Under the pieces are notes generated by a model that was not told the DNA's origin, did not search any database, and saw only the letters and a list, made by a program, of their open reading frames with translations. A stretch of DNA of 64,000 nt, taken from Pseudomonas taiwanensis DSM 21245. Lineage in GTDB: Bacteria; Pseudomonadota; Gammaproteobacteria; Pseudomonadales; Pseudomonadaceae. Both the position numbers and the translations under genes were made by a program. The first letter of the stretch is position 1; each line of letters opens with the position of its first letter. This document shows positions 30,843 through 40,436 of this stretch, piece after piece. The stretch is from contig NZ_AUEC01000005.1 in NCBI RefSeq assembly GCF_000425785.1, positions 124,001-188,000 of the forward strand, written 5' to 3'.

Positions 30843-33434
30843 ATGTCCACAGCCCCAGCTCGTCCGTCCACCCTTCCCCGCCGTACCGGGCAATTGTCCC
30901 TACTGACCCTGGCCCTGCTTGCCAGCGGCGCCTGCTGCTTGCCGGCGCTGGCCGCCGAGCCGGCCCAAGCCAGTAGCCCGCGCATGGGCGACTACCGCTT
31001 CGACATTGCCCAGCAACCGCTGGTGGCGGCGATCAATGCGTTCAGCCAGGTCACCGGGTGGCAGGTCGGGTTCAGCGCGCCGCTGGCCGAGGGGATCGCC
31101 TCCCCAGGCGTGCAAGGCTCTCTGCCGCCAGATGCTGCGCTCAAGCAGTTGTTGCATGGCACCGGCCTGGGCTTTCGCAAGATCGGCAACGGCAACGTGG
31201 TGCTCGAGCGCCAGTCGGCCGGTAAGGCCATCGCCCTGCAGCAGTTGACCGTCAGCGCCACCCGCAGCGCCCAGGAAGTCAGCCAGGTGCCCAGCACCGT
31301 GACCGTGCAGAACCGTGAACAGCTGGACCGCCAAAACGTCAACAACATCCAGGACCTGGTGCGCTACGAGCCAGGTGTTTCGGTGGCTGGCACCGGCCAG
31401 CGCAGTGGCCTGAACGGCTACAACATCCGCGGCATCGACGGTGAACGCATCCTCACCCAGGTCGATGGCGTGTCCATTCCCGACAGTTTCTTCTATGGCC
31501 CCTACGCTCAGACCCAGCGCAATTATGTAGACCCAGAGATCGTCAAGCGGGTGGAGATTCTGCGTGGCCCAGCCTCAGTGCTGTACGGCAGCAACGCCAT
31601 CGGTGGCGCGGTAAGCTACTTCACCCTCGACCCGGACGACATCATCAAGTCCGGCAAGGACGCCGGTGTGCGCCTGAAGACCGGCTACAGCTCGGCCGAC
31701 GACAGCTGGCTGACCTCCGCCACGGTGGCCGGTCGCCAGGGCGATTTCGACGCTCTGCTGCACCTGAGCCAGCGCAATGGCCACGAGACCGAGTCCTACG
31801 GCAGCCACGGCGGCACCGGCCTGGACCGCACCGAAGCCAACCCGCAGGATGCGCGTACCACCAACGTGCTGGCCAAACTGGGCTGGGACTATGCCGACGA
31901 TGCACGCCTGGGTTTCACCTACGAGCGTTACAAGGATGACCGCGACCAGAATATCCTCAGCGCCGTGGGCGGACCGTTCATTCCGGGCTTCGGCGGCATG
32001 AACGCCTATCGCATGCGTCAGGGTAACGACACCATCACCCGGGAACGCTTCGGCATCGATCACCAGTTCGGTCTCGACAGCCTGGTCGCCGACCATGTGA
32101 AGTGGAGCCTGAACTACCAGATCGCCAAGACCGACCAGCGCACAGACGAACTGTACGCGGCATCGGGCCGTGAAGTTATGCGCGAACGCCAGACCACTTA
32201 CAAGGACCGCCAGTGGGTGTTCGATGCGCAGCTGGACAAGGCCTTCAGCCTCGGCCAGACCGACCACGTGCTGACATACGGCACCACCGTGAAACACGAA
32301 AAGGTCACCGGCTCGCGCAGCGGCACCGGCACCTGCCTCAACATCGGAGGCTCCTGCACCTTCGTCGGCCAGGACAGTTCGCGTGACGGCCAGGTGTTGG
32401 TCAGCGATTTCCCGGACCCAACCGTCAACACCTACAGCCTGTTCGCCCAGGATGAGATCCGCTGGAACAACTGGACGTTCATGCCCGGCGCTCGCTATGA
32501 CTACACCCGCATGGAGCCCAAGTTCACCGAAGCGTACCTGCGCGGCCTGCAAGGCTCCGGCACCTCGGCACCTACCGATAGCGACGACTCGGACAAGAAG
32601 TGGCACCGCGTGTCGCCCAAGTTCGGCATCACCTATGCCTTCAATGACAACTACACCTGGTACGGCCAATATGCCGAAGGCTTCCGCACACCGACCGCCA
32701 AGTCCATGTATGGCCGCTTCGAAAACCAGACCCTGGGCTACAGCGTCAAGGGCAACCCTGGGCTTGAGCCGGAAAAAAGCAAGAGCTACGAGACCGGCCT
32801 GCGCGGCAACTTCGATGCCGGTCACTTCGATGTGGCGGTGTTCTACAACAAGTACCGCGACTTCATCGATGAGGACGCCGTGCAAAGCGCCAACCTGGAG
32901 CAGACCTTCCAGGCCAACAACATCAGGCATGCCACCATCAAGGGCGCCGAATTCAAGGGCCGCTTGAACCTGGACCACTTCGGCGCGCCGCAGGGCCTGT
33001 ACACCCAGACGTCGATCGCCTATGCCTATGGTCGCAACGACGACACCGGCCAACCGCTGAATACCGTCAACCCGCTGACCGGTGTGTTCGGACTGGGTTA
33101 CGAGCAGCCGAATTTCGGCGGCCTGCTGAGCTGGACGCTGGTCAAGCGCAAGACTCGCGTGGACGACACCGCCTTCTATGCTCCGGACGGTTCGAGCACG
33201 AAATTCCGCACACCAGGCTACGGTGTCCTGGACCTGACCGGCTTCTACAAAGTGACCGACGACGTCACCCTCAACGCCGGCTTGTATAACCTCACCGACA
33301 AGAAGTACTGGCAGTGGGATTCGGTACGCAGCTACGACGGCCAGGGCGAAGCGGCGGTGACCCAGCCGGCCAACCTCGATCGCCTCACCATGCCGGGGCG
33401 TAACTTCGCCATCAATGTGGTCTGGGACATCTGA
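30843..33434 (+). CDS. TonB-dependent signalling receptor, heme/hemophore type
   Basis: An outer-membrane receptor of 863 residues. A signal peptide (to about residue 38) is followed by an N-terminal STN signalling domain (about 50-125, DYRFDIAQQPLVAAINAFSQVTGWQVGFS), present only in receptors that signal to FecR/FecI pairs. The plug follows (about 145-260, VPSTVTVQNREQLDRQN; RVEILRGPASVLYGSNAIGGAV), then a 22-strand barrel. FRTPTAKSMYG and NPGLEPEKSKSYE match the FRAP and NPNL boxes of heme receptors, though the His usually found between them is absent. The neighbouring heme oxygenase supports heme as substrate. No HasA-type hemophore gene is in the window. Confidence 0.92.
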   Translation: MSTAPARPSTLPRRTGQLSLLTLALLASGACCLPALAAEPAQASSPRMGDYRFDIAQQPLVAAINAFSQVTGWQVGFSAPLAEGIASPGVQGSLPPDAALKQLLHGTGLGFRKIGNGNVVLERQSAGKAIALQQLTVSATRSAQEVSQVPSTVTVQNREQLDRQNVNNIQDLVRYEPGVSVAGTGQRSGLNGYNIRGIDGERILTQVDGVSIPDSFFYGPYAQTQRNYVDPEIVKRVEILRGPASVLYGSNAIGGAVSYFTLDPDDIIKSGKDAGVRLKTGYSSADDSWLTSATVAGRQGDFDALLHLSQRNGHETESYGSHGGTGLDRTEANPQDARTTNVLAKLGWDYADDARLGFTYERYKDDRDQNILSAVGGPFIPGFGGMNAYRMRQGNDTITRERFGIDHQFGLDSLVADHVKWSLNYQIAKTDQRTDELYAASGREVMRERQTTYKDRQWVFDAQLDKAFSLGQTDHVLTYGTTVKHEKVTGSRSGTGTCLNIGGSCTFVGQDSSRDGQVLVSDFPDPTVNTYSLFAQDEIRWNNWTFMPGARYDYTRMEPKFTEAYLRGLQGSGTSAPTDSDDSDKKWHRVSPKFGITYAFNDNYTWYGQYAEGFRTPTAKSMYGRFENQTLGYSVKGNPGLEPEKSKSYETGLRGNFDAGHFDVAVFYNKYRDFIDEDAVQSANLEQTFQANNIRHATIKGAEFKGRLNLDHFGAPQGLYTQTSIAYAYGRNDDTGQPLNTVNPLTGVFGLGYEQPNFGGLLSWTLVKRKTRVDDTAFYAPDGSSTKFRTPGYGVLDLTGFYKVTDDVTLNAGLYNLTDKKYWQWDSVRSYDGQGEAAVTQPANLDRLTMPGRNFAINVVWDI

Positions 33435-33577
33435 TCACCCGTTTTGGTTACCCTATCGCACGGCACCTGCAAGAACCCGCTTGCCGGCGATAGGGCCATC
33501 ACTGACAAAAACGTTTACGCTCCAATGCACGCTGCTTCGTTATGTCATTAGAAGCCCAAATTTCCCAAGGATTGCCC

Positions 33578-34174
33578 ATGACCACCGAACGCCCAGCCCT
33601 GCGCTCCAAGCGACTGAACCAAGTAACCCAGGCCCCCCACTCCGATCTGGACGCCCTGGTCCAATCCCACGCACCGTTCGATACCCGCGAAAGCTTCGCC
33701 CGCTTCGTCGCTGCCCAGTACCTGTTCCAGTCCGAACTGCAGGCGCTGTACAACGATCCGAAACTGATCGCCATCGTCCCGGACCTCGCCGCGCGTTGCC
33801 GCGCCGAGCAGGCCAGGCTGGACCTCGCTGACCTCGATACGCCGGTGCCAGCGCCAGCGCCCGGCGCACTGCGAAACCCCAGCCTGGGTGAAGCCATGGG
33901 CTGGATCTTCGTCTCCGAAGGCTCCAAACTGGGCGCCGCGTTTCTGATCAAGCGCGCCGTGGCGCTGGGGTTGTCCGACCATTTCGGCGCACGTCACCTG
34001 GGTGAGCCGGTCGGCGGTCGCGCCGAAGGCTGGAAGCAATTCACGCGTATACTCGATGGCCTGGAGCTGTCGGCCGAGGAAGATGCTGCTGTCGAACGCG
34101 GTGCTGTCGCGGCATTCGAACGCTTCACCGAACTGCTTAAGCACGCCTACGCCGCCGATGCTGCGCTGGCCTGA
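33578..34174 (+). CDS. hemO: Heme oxygenase (HemO/PigA type)
   Basis: Cleaves imported heme to biliverdin, CO and iron in the cytoplasm. There are 198 residues from the ATG at 33578, with AAGGA seven bases upstream; an in-frame ATG at 33542 would add 12 unlikely residues. It looks closely similar to P. aeruginosa HemO from memory: LRSKRLNQVTQAPHSDLD with the proximal heme His near 21, FARFVAAQYLFQSEL, GWIFVSEGSKLGAAFL near 110-125, and the tail GARHLGEPVGGRAEGWKQF. It follows the receptor by 143 bases and completes the uptake-and-degradation unit. Confidence 0.94.
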   Translation: MTTERPALRSKRLNQVTQAPHSDLDALVQSHAPFDTRESFARFVAAQYLFQSELQALYNDPKLIAIVPDLAARCRAEQARLDLADLDTPVPAPAPGALRNPSLGEAMGWIFVSEGSKLGAAFLIKRAVALGLSDHFGARHLGEPVGGRAEGWKQFTRILDGLELSAEEDAAVERGAVAAFERFTELLKHAYAADAALA

Positions 34175-34227
34175 TACGCTCTACCCGGCCACCCTTGCGG
34201 TGGCCAACCGTTTTTCGCAGTGAGACC

Positions 34228-34650
34228 ATGACACGACCTGCCCGCTCGAAACTGTCCCGCTTGCTCTACGCCACCCTGGCTTATGTCAGCCTGGGCATCG
34301 GCCTGGTCGCGATCGTCATTCCCGGTCTGCCAACCACCGAATTCATTCTCCTGGCCGCCTGGGCCGCCACCCGCAGTTCCCCGCGCCTCTCGGCCTGGCT
34401 GGAGAATCATGGGGTGTTCGGGCCGATTCTGCGCAACTGGCGCAATGGCAAGGTGATCCAGCGTCGCGCCAAGATCAGCGCCACCTTCAGCATGCTGGTG
34501 TGTGCGGCCTTGATGCTGATTTTTCTCGAACACCGCTGGCCGGTGTTCCTGGCCATTACCGGCATGACGCTCGGCAACCTGTGGATCTGGTCACGCCCCG
34601 AGCGAGCAGCAGCGCTCGACACTGAAGCATCACAGGCTCAGCAACCCTGA
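34228..34650 (+). CDS. DUF454 (YbaN-type) small membrane protein
   Basis: A 140-residue inner-membrane protein with three or four hydrophobic helices and the family signature GLVAIVIPGLPTTEFILLAAWAATRSSPRLSAWLENHGVFGPILRNW. Function of the family is unknown; members often lie next to heme oxygenase or iron genes, as here. The ATG at 34228 is preferred to a TTG at 34195. Its last 21 bases overlap the end of the oppositely oriented antiporter gene. Confidence 0.85.
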   Translation: MTRPARSKLSRLLYATLAYVSLGIGLVAIVIPGLPTTEFILLAAWAATRSSPRLSAWLENHGVFGPILRNWRNGKVIQRRAKISATFSMLVCAALMLIFLEHRWPVFLAITGMTLGNLWIWSRPERAAALDTEASQAQQP

Positions 34651-36057
34651 ATACAGGGCATACGCCGCCAACCCCGCCCCCACCAGCACGGCAGTGAAAA
34701 TCAGCTTTTCCCAGGTGGTGAACAAGACCTCCCCCTGCTCTCGCTTGGCGCGGGCGAACAGGATCACCCCCGGGGCATACAGCAGCGCCGACAGCAGCAA
34801 ATACTTGAGCCCACCGGCATACAGCAGCCAGATCGCATAGAGCAGCGCCACCATCGCCACCAGCAGGTCCTTGCGCCGCAGTGCGCCCTGGCCGGAATAG
34901 GTTTCACCACGCAGCGCCAGCAACACCGCATAAGCCGCCGACCACAGGTACGGCACCAGGATCATGGACGATGCCAGGTAGATCAGGCTGGTATACGTAC
35001 CGGCCGAGAACAGGGTAATCAGCAGGAAGCCCTGGATCATGCAGTTGGTCAGCCAAAGCGCGTTTGCGGGCACGTGGTTGGCGTTTTCCTTCGCCAGGAA
35101 TCGCGGCATGGTCTTGTCCCGCGCCGTGGCGTAGAGAATCTCGGCGCACAACAAGGCCCAGGACAACAAGGCCCCAAGCAGCGAGATCGCCAGGCCGATA
35201 CTGATCAGCAATGCCCCCCACGGCCCGACGATATGCTCGAGAACCGATGCCAGCGACGGGTTCTGTAGGCCGGCGAGTTCTGGTTGGGTCATTACCCCCA
35301 GAGACAGCACGTTCACCAACACCAACAGCGCCAGTACGCCGAGAAAGCCGATCACCGTGGCCTTGCCGACATCCGAACGGCGCTGCGCACGACCGGAGTA
35401 CACGCTGGCGCCTTCGATACCGATGAACACGAACACCGTCACCAGCATCATGTTGCGCACCTGGTTCAGCACGTTGCCGAACTGCGGGTTGCTCAAGCCC
35501 CAGATATCGCGGGTAAAGATGTCGGCGCGAAAAGCGAAGGCGGCGATCACGATGAAGATCAGCAACGGCACCACCTTGGCCACCGTGGTCACCTGGTTGA
35601 TGAATGCCGCTTCCTTGATGCCACGCAGTACCAGGAAGTGCACCGCCCACAGCAACAGCGAGGCGCAACCGATGGCCACCGGCGTGTTGCCCTCGCCGAA
35701 CACGGGGAAATAGAAGCCCAGGGTACTGAACAGCAGGACGAAGTAGCCGACGTTGCCCAGCCAGGCACTGATCCAGTAACCCCAGGCCGAGGAGAAACCC
35801 ATGTACTCGCCAAAGCCCGCCTTGGCGTAGGCGTACACCCCAGAGTCAAGCTCCGGCTTGCGGTTGGCCAGCGTCTGGAACACGAAGGCCAACGCCAGCA
35901 TGCCCACGGCAGTGATGGCCCAACCGATGAGCACGGCACCGACATCGGCGCGGGCCGCCATGTTCTGCGGCAGCGAGAAGATGCCGCCACCAATCATCGA
36001 ACCGACCACCAACGCGATCAATGCGCCAAGGCGCAGCTTTTGTCCCGGTTCGCTCAT
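34630..36057 (-). CDS. arcD: Second arginine/ornithine antiporter (ArcD paralogue)
   Basis: A 475-residue APC-family transporter with about 13 membrane helices. It is co-linear without gaps with the rightward ArcD at 36487 and very similar throughout; for example both carry LGALxALVVGSMIGGGIFSLPQNMAA and QTLANRKPxLDxGVYAYAKAGFGxYMGFSSAWGYWISAW. It probably exchanges arginine for ornithine or a related basic amino acid. A strong AAGGAGG ribosome site precedes the ATG. It is transcribed away from the arc operon across a 429-bp shared spacer, so it has its own promoter. Confidence 0.9.
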   Translation of the reverse strand: MSEPGQKLRLGALIALVVGSMIGGGIFSLPQNMAARADVGAVLIGWAITAVGMLALAFVFQTLANRKPELDSGVYAYAKAGFGEYMGFSSAWGYWISAWLGNVGYFVLLFSTLGFYFPVFGEGNTPVAIGCASLLLWAVHFLVLRGIKEAAFINQVTTVAKVVPLLIFIVIAAFAFRADIFTRDIWGLSNPQFGNVLNQVRNMMLVTVFVFIGIEGASVYSGRAQRRSDVGKATVIGFLGVLALLVLVNVLSLGVMTQPELAGLQNPSLASVLEHIVGPWGALLISIGLAISLLGALLSWALLCAEILYATARDKTMPRFLAKENANHVPANALWLTNCMIQGFLLITLFSAGTYTSLIYLASSMILVPYLWSAAYAVLLALRGETYSGQGALRRKDLLVAMVALLYAIWLLYAGGLKYLLLSALLYAPGVILFARAKREQGEVLFTTWEKLIFTAVLVGAGLAAYALYSGLLSL

Positions 36058-36102
36058 GGGCCTCCTTCTTATGCGCTGTCATTCATTTGAAACAGCTACA
36101 CA

Positions 36103-36130
36103 CTCATATAACAAAGCCGGTTTATATGAG
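36103..36130. promoter_or_regulatory. AT-rich 9-10-9 dyad upstream of the leftward arcD paralogue
   Basis: CTCATATAA-N10-TTATATGAG, perfect arms, 46 bases upstream of the leftward antiporter ATG. It is too long-spaced for an ANR box and contains no TTGAT/ATCAA. A regulator site is plausible; identity unknown. Confidence 0.5.
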
Positions 36131-36376
36131 CGCAAGCCATTAAAGCTATAGCACTCAGAACTGCGTTGTCTATGCCAAGCCTGCGGAAAAAACCGCCATT
36201 GAGAGGTCGCCAGAAAAGAAAGTGATAGCACTCGAAATTATCGTGAAAAATTTGCGAAAGCGGCAAAAGCGGCTAGTTTCAGACTTCGCAGGCTGAACAG
36301 AGCGTTTGCTCTAGAAAGACATGGAGGTGCCAGCGCACGAGGCCTGCAGCAGAGCTGTCGGCACGCTCCAGGAGCT

Positions 36377-36479
36377 ACGTGAAGGAATTTTCCCACTTCA
36401 CGTCGTCATCAGCTGACCCACGTCAGCTAATGATCCAGGCGTCAGATTTACTCTGACGTCAACTTTCTCCTGGTAGGAG
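36377..36479 (+). promoter_or_regulatory. arcD leader with four successive stem-loops
   Basis: Four perfect stems follow one another to the start codon: ACGTGAAG/CTTCACGT (36377-36403), AGCTGAC/GTCAGCT (36411-36428), CGTCAGA/TCTGACG (36440-36458) and CTCCT-GGT-AGGAG (36467-36479). The last one ties up the arcD Shine-Dalgarno TAGGAG. The second and third share TCAG/CTGA cores and might pair alternatively. No ANR box (TTGAT-N4-ATCAA) is visible in the 36058-36486 gap, which otherwise holds no gene. Confidence 0.6.
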
Positions 36480-36486
36480 TTGTTAA

Positions 36487-37914
36487 ATGTCTGATTCGTC
36501 CGGAAAACTAAAACTTGGTGCGTTAGTTGCACTTGTCGTCGGCTCGATGATTGGCGGCGGCATCTTCTCGCTGCCGCAAAACATGGCGGCCAGCGCCGGT
36601 GTCGGTGCCGTGTTGATCGGCTGGGCCATCACCGCCGTGGGGATGCTGACCCTGGCCTTCGTGTTCCAGACCCTGGCCAACCGCAAGCCTGACCTGGATG
36701 GCGGGGTGTACGCCTACGCCAAGGCGGGCTTTGGCGACTACATGGGCTTCTCCTCGGCCTGGGGTTACTGGATCAGTGCCTGGCTGGGCAACGTCGGCTA
36801 CTTCGTCCTGCTGTTCAGTACCTTGGGGTACTTCTTCCCGATCTTTGGCGAAGGCAATACGCCTGCCGCCATCGTCGGCGCGTCGGTCCTGCTCTGGGCA
36901 GTACACTTCCTGGTACTGCGCGGCATCAAGGAAGCGGCGTTCATCAACCTGGTGACCACGGTGGCCAAGGTCGTGCCGCTGGTGCTGTTCGCCCTGATCT
37001 GCCTGTTCGCCTTCAGGCTCGATATCTTCACCGCCGACATCTGGGCCCTGGGCACGCCAGAGCTTGGCAGCGTGATGAATCAGGTGCGCAACATGATGCT
37101 GGTCACCGTCTGGGTGTTCATCGGCATCGAAGGCGCAAGCATCTTCTCGTCTCGTGCGGAAAAACGCTCGGACGTCGGCAAGGCCACTGTCATCGGTTTC
37201 ATCACGGTGCTGCTGTTCCTGGTGTTGGTCAATGTGCTGTCGCTGGGCGTGATGACCCAACCAGAGCTGGCCAAGCTGCAAAACCCATCGATGGCTGCGG
37301 TGCTCGAGCATGTGGTCGGCCACTGGGGTGCCGTGCTGATCAGCGTCGGGCTGGTCATCTCCTTGCTCGGTGCCCTGCTGTCGTGGGTACTGCTGTGCGC
37401 CGAAATCATGTTCGCCGCCGCCAAAGACCACACCATGCCGGAGTTCCTGCGCCGCGAGAACGCCAAGCAGGTGCCGGCCAATGCCCTGTGGCTGACCAAC
37501 GCCATGGTGCAGATCTTCCTGGTAATCACGCTGTTCTCGAGCAGTACCTACCTGTCGCTGATCTACCTCGCCACCTCGATGATCCTGGTGCCTTACCTGT
37601 GGTCGGCGGCCTATGCCTTCCTGCTGGCCCTGCGTAGCGAAACCTATGAACAGGCCCTGGCCGAACGCAAGAAAGACCTGATCATCGGCGCCATCGCGCT
37701 GCTGTATGCCATCTGGCTGCTGTATGCCGGCGGTGTGAAATACCTGCTGCTCTCGGCGCTGCTGTATGCCCCGGGCGTGATCCTGTTCGCCAAGGCCAAG
37801 CGTGAAGTTGGCCGACCTGTCTTCACCAACGTGGAAAAGCTGATCTTCGCCGCCGTGGTCATCGGTGCTCTGGTGGCAGCCTATGGTCTGTACGACGGCT
37901 TCCTGACGCTTTGA
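36487..37914 (+). CDS. arcD: Arginine/ornithine antiporter ArcD
   Basis: Imports arginine in exchange for ornithine at the inner membrane, the transport step of the arginine deiminase pathway. There are 475 residues with about 13 helices and the APC signature GALVALVVGSMIGGGIFSLPQNM at the first helix. It heads arcD-arcA-arcB-arcC, with 33 bases to arcA. A near-identical-length paralogue lies divergently at 34630-36057. The ribosome site TAGGAG is seven bases from the ATG and lies inside a small hairpin. Confidence 0.95.
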   Translation: MSDSSGKLKLGALVALVVGSMIGGGIFSLPQNMAASAGVGAVLIGWAITAVGMLTLAFVFQTLANRKPDLDGGVYAYAKAGFGDYMGFSSAWGYWISAWLGNVGYFVLLFSTLGYFFPIFGEGNTPAAIVGASVLLWAVHFLVLRGIKEAAFINLVTTVAKVVPLVLFALICLFAFRLDIFTADIWALGTPELGSVMNQVRNMMLVTVWVFIGIEGASIFSSRAEKRSDVGKATVIGFITVLLFLVLVNVLSLGVMTQPELAKLQNPSMAAVLEHVVGHWGAVLISVGLVISLLGALLSWVLLCAEIMFAAAKDHTMPEFLRRENAKQVPANALWLTNAMVQIFLVITLFSSSTYLSLIYLATSMILVPYLWSAAYAFLLALRSETYEQALAERKKDLIIGAIALLYAIWLLYAGGVKYLLLSALLYAPGVILFAKAKREVGRPVFTNVEKLIFAAVVIGALVAAYGLYDGFLTL

Positions 37915-37947
37915 TCCACGTCTTCGCTCAATTGGAGGAATGAAACC

Positions 37948-39201
37948 ATGTCCGCTGAAAAACAGAAGTACGGTGTCCACTCCGAAGCCGGCAAACTGCG
38001 CAAAGTGATGGTGTGCTCGCCCGGCCTGGCGCACCAGCGTCTGACGCCAAGCAACTGTGACGAGCTGCTGTTCGATGACGTGATCTGGGTCGAACAGGCC
38101 AAGCGTGACCATTTCGACTTCGTCACCAAGATGCGCGAGCGCGGTGTGGATGTACTGGAAATGCACAACCTGCTGACCGACATCGTGCAGCAGCCAGAGG
38201 CCCTCAAGTGGATCCTCGACCGCAAGATCACTCCAGACACTGTCGGTGTGGGGCTGACCAACGAAGTACGCCACTGGCTCGAAGGGCTTGAACCTCGGCG
38301 CCTGGCGGAGTACCTGATCGGCGGCGTGGCCGGCCAGGACCTGCCGGATACCGAAGGTGCCGAAGTGGTCAAGATGTACAACGAATACCTGGGCCACTCC
38401 AGCTTCATCCTGCCGCCACTGCCCAACACCCAGTTCACCCGCGACACCACTTGCTGGATCTACGGCGGCGTGACGCTGAACCCGATGTACTGGCCGGCGC
38501 GACGCCAGGAAACCCTGCTGACCACCGCCATCTACAAATTCCACAAGGCGTTCACCGGTGCCGACTTCCAGGTGTGGTACGGCGATCCGGACAAGGACCA
38601 TGGCCAGTCTACCCTCGAAGGCGGTGACGTGATGCCGATTGGTAAGGGCATCGTGCTGATCGGCATGGGCGAGCGCACTTCGCGCCAGGCCATCGGCCAG
38701 CTGGCACAGAGCCTGTTCGCCAAGGGCGCAGTCAAGGAAGTGATCGTCGCCGGCCTGCCGAAATCCCGCGCCGCCATGCACCTGGACACCGTCTTCAGCT
38801 TCTGCGACCGCGACCTGGTCACAGTCTTCCCGGAAGTGGTGAAAGAGATCGTGCCGTTCATCATCCGCCCGGACGAAAGCAAGCCATACGGCATGGACGT
38901 GCGTCGCGAGAACAAGTCGTTCATCGAGGTGGTCGGCGAGCACCTGGGCGTCAAGCTGCGTGTGGTCGAGACCGGCGGCAACAGCTTCGCCGCCGAGCGC
39001 GAGCAGTGGGATGACGGCAACAACGTGGTGGCGATCGAGCCCGGCGTGGTCATCGGCTACGACCGCAACACCTACACCAACACCCTGCTGCGCAAGGCCG
39101 GGATCGAGGTCATCACCATCAGCGCCGGCGAACTGGGCCGTGGCCGCGGCGGTGGCCACTGCATGACCTGCCCGATCGTACGCGACCCCATCGACTACTA
39201 A
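37948..39201 (+). CDS. arcA: Arginine deiminase
   Basis: Hydrolyses arginine to citrulline and ammonia. There are 417 residues of the guanidino-group modifying fold. Key segments are [21 protein letters not shown] near 35, [15 protein letters not shown] near 160, [23 protein letters not shown] near 225 with the active-site Asp/Glu/His region, and [15 protein letters not shown] near the C-terminus with the nucleophilic Cys. The ribosome site GGAGGA precedes the ATG. Second gene of the arc operon. Confidence 0.97.
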   Translation: MSAEKQKYGVHSEAGKLRKVMVCSPGLAHQRLTPSNCDELLFDDVIWVEQAKRDHFDFVTKMRERGVDVLEMHNLLTDIVQQPEALKWILDRKITPDTVGVGLTNEVRHWLEGLEPRRLAEYLIGGVAGQDLPDTEGAEVVKMYNEYLGHSSFILPPLPNTQFTRDTTCWIYGGVTLNPMYWPARRQETLLTTAIYKFHKAFTGADFQVWYGDPDKDHGQSTLEGGDVMPIGKGIVLIGMGERTSRQAIGQLAQSLFAKGAVKEVIVAGLPKSRAAMHLDTVFSFCDRDLVTVFPEVVKEIVPFIIRPDESKPYGMDVRRENKSFIEVVGEHLGVKLRVVETGGNSFAAEREQWDDGNNVVAIEPGVVIGYDRNTYTNTLLRKAGIEVITISAGELGRGRGGGHCMTCPIVRDPIDY

Positions 39202-39270
39202 CGTCCATCACGCCCGGCCATCCCCACAAGGTGGTGGCCGGAACATCACCGAACTCAAGGAGAAACTGTC

Positions 39271-40281
39271 ATGGCGTTCAATATCCACAACCGCAACCTG
39301 CTCAGCCTGGAACACCACACCACCCGCGAGCTGAAGTACCTGCTGGACCTGTCCCGCGACCTCAAGCGCGCCAAGTACACCGGCACCGAGCAGCAGCACT
39401 TGAAGGGCAACAATATCGCCCTGATCTTCGAAAAGACCTCGACCCGTACCCGCTGCGCCTTCGAAGTCGCCGCCTACGACCAGGGCGCCAACGTCACCTA
39501 CATCGACCCCAATTCGTCGCAGATCGGCCACAAGGAAAGCATGAAGGACACCGCCCGCGTGCTTGGGCGCATGTATGACGCCATCGAGTACCGGGGCTTC
39601 AAGCAGGAGATCGTCGAAGAACTGGCCAAGTTCGCGGGCGTTCCGGTCTTCAACGGCCTGACCGACGAATACCACCCGACCCAGATGATCGCCGACGTGC
39701 TGACCATGCGCGAGCACAGCGACAAACCGCTGCACGACATCAGCTACGCCTACCTGGGCGATGCCCGCAACAACATGGGCAACTCGCTGCTGCTGATCGG
39801 TGCCAAGCTCGGCATGGACGTACGCATCGCTGCGCCCAAGGCCCTGTGGCCCCACGACGACTTGGTCGAACGCTGCCACAAGTACGCCGAAGAAAGCGGT
39901 GCTCGCATCACCCTCACCGAAGACCCGAAAGCCGCGGTCAAGGGCGTGGACTTCGTGCACACCGACGTCTGGGTGTCGATGGGTGAACCTGTCGAAGCCT
40001 GGGGCGAGCGTATCAAGCAGTTGCTGCCCTACCAGGTGAACAAGGAACTGATGAAGTCCACCGGCAACCCACGGACCAAGTTCATGCACTGCTTGCCGGC
40101 GTTCCACAACTCCGAGACCAAGGTTGGCAAGCAGATCGCCGAACAGTACCCACACCTGGCCAACGGTATCGAAGTGACCGAGGACGTGTTCGAGTCGCCA
40201 GCATGCATCGCCTTCGAACAGGCAGAAAACCGCATGCACACCATCAAGGCGATTCTGGTGTCGACCCTGGCTGATCTCTAA
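39271..40281 (+). CDS. arcB: Ornithine carbamoyltransferase, catabolic type
   Basis: Phosphorolyses citrulline to ornithine and carbamoyl phosphate. There are 336 residues, the length of catabolic enzymes. Carbamoyl-phosphate binding is at [12 protein letters not shown] near 55-66 and further at [12 protein letters not shown] near 134. The ornithine-side loop is DVWVSMGEP near 232, and [14 protein letters not shown] near 273 holds the catalytic Cys. Its place between arcA and arcC shows the catabolic role, although it could also be named argI. Confidence 0.95.
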   Translation: MAFNIHNRNLLSLEHHTTRELKYLLDLSRDLKRAKYTGTEQQHLKGNNIALIFEKTSTRTRCAFEVAAYDQGANVTYIDPNSSQIGHKESMKDTARVLGRMYDAIEYRGFKQEIVEELAKFAGVPVFNGLTDEYHPTQMIADVLTMREHSDKPLHDISYAYLGDARNNMGNSLLLIGAKLGMDVRIAAPKALWPHDDLVERCHKYAEESGARITLTEDPKAAVKGVDFVHTDVWVSMGEPVEAWGERIKQLLPYQVNKELMKSTGNPRTKFMHCLPAFHNSETKVGKQIAEQYPHLANGIEVTEDVFESPACIAFEQAENRMHTIKAILVSTLADL

Positions 40282-40288
40282 CCGCAAT

Positions 40289-40382
40289 CCCTGTGGGCGC
40301 TGGTTCACCCGCGAAAGCGTCAGTCCCGGATTCGCCACGGATGCTGCTCACGCATTCACGGGTAAACCGGTGCCCACAGGGG
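40289..40382. repeat. Imperfect REP doublet between arcB and arcC
   Basis: CCCTGTGGGCGCTGGTTCAC (40289-40308) continues to CCGCGAA and has its imperfect mirror TTCACGGGTAAACCGGTGCC continuing to CACAGGG (40354-40382). It is an intra-operonic REPIN of the CGGGTAAACC type, a likely cause of unequal arcB and arcC message levels. Confidence 0.75.
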
Positions 40383-40436
40383 GCGGTGTCCAGCCCCTGA
40401 GCTTCACTCACCTCTTTACATGAAAGGACATTCCCC

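Noticed and set aside
36058..36486. ANR/FNR box in the arc spacer
   Set aside because: Looked for because arc operons are commonly ANR-dependent. No TTGAT-N4-ATCAA or near match was found by eye.
36523..39159. An 878-codon ORF on the minus strand under arcD and arcA
   Set aside because: Pure antisense shadow: both genes beneath are complete, with exact family motifs. High GC makes the opposite frame free of stops.
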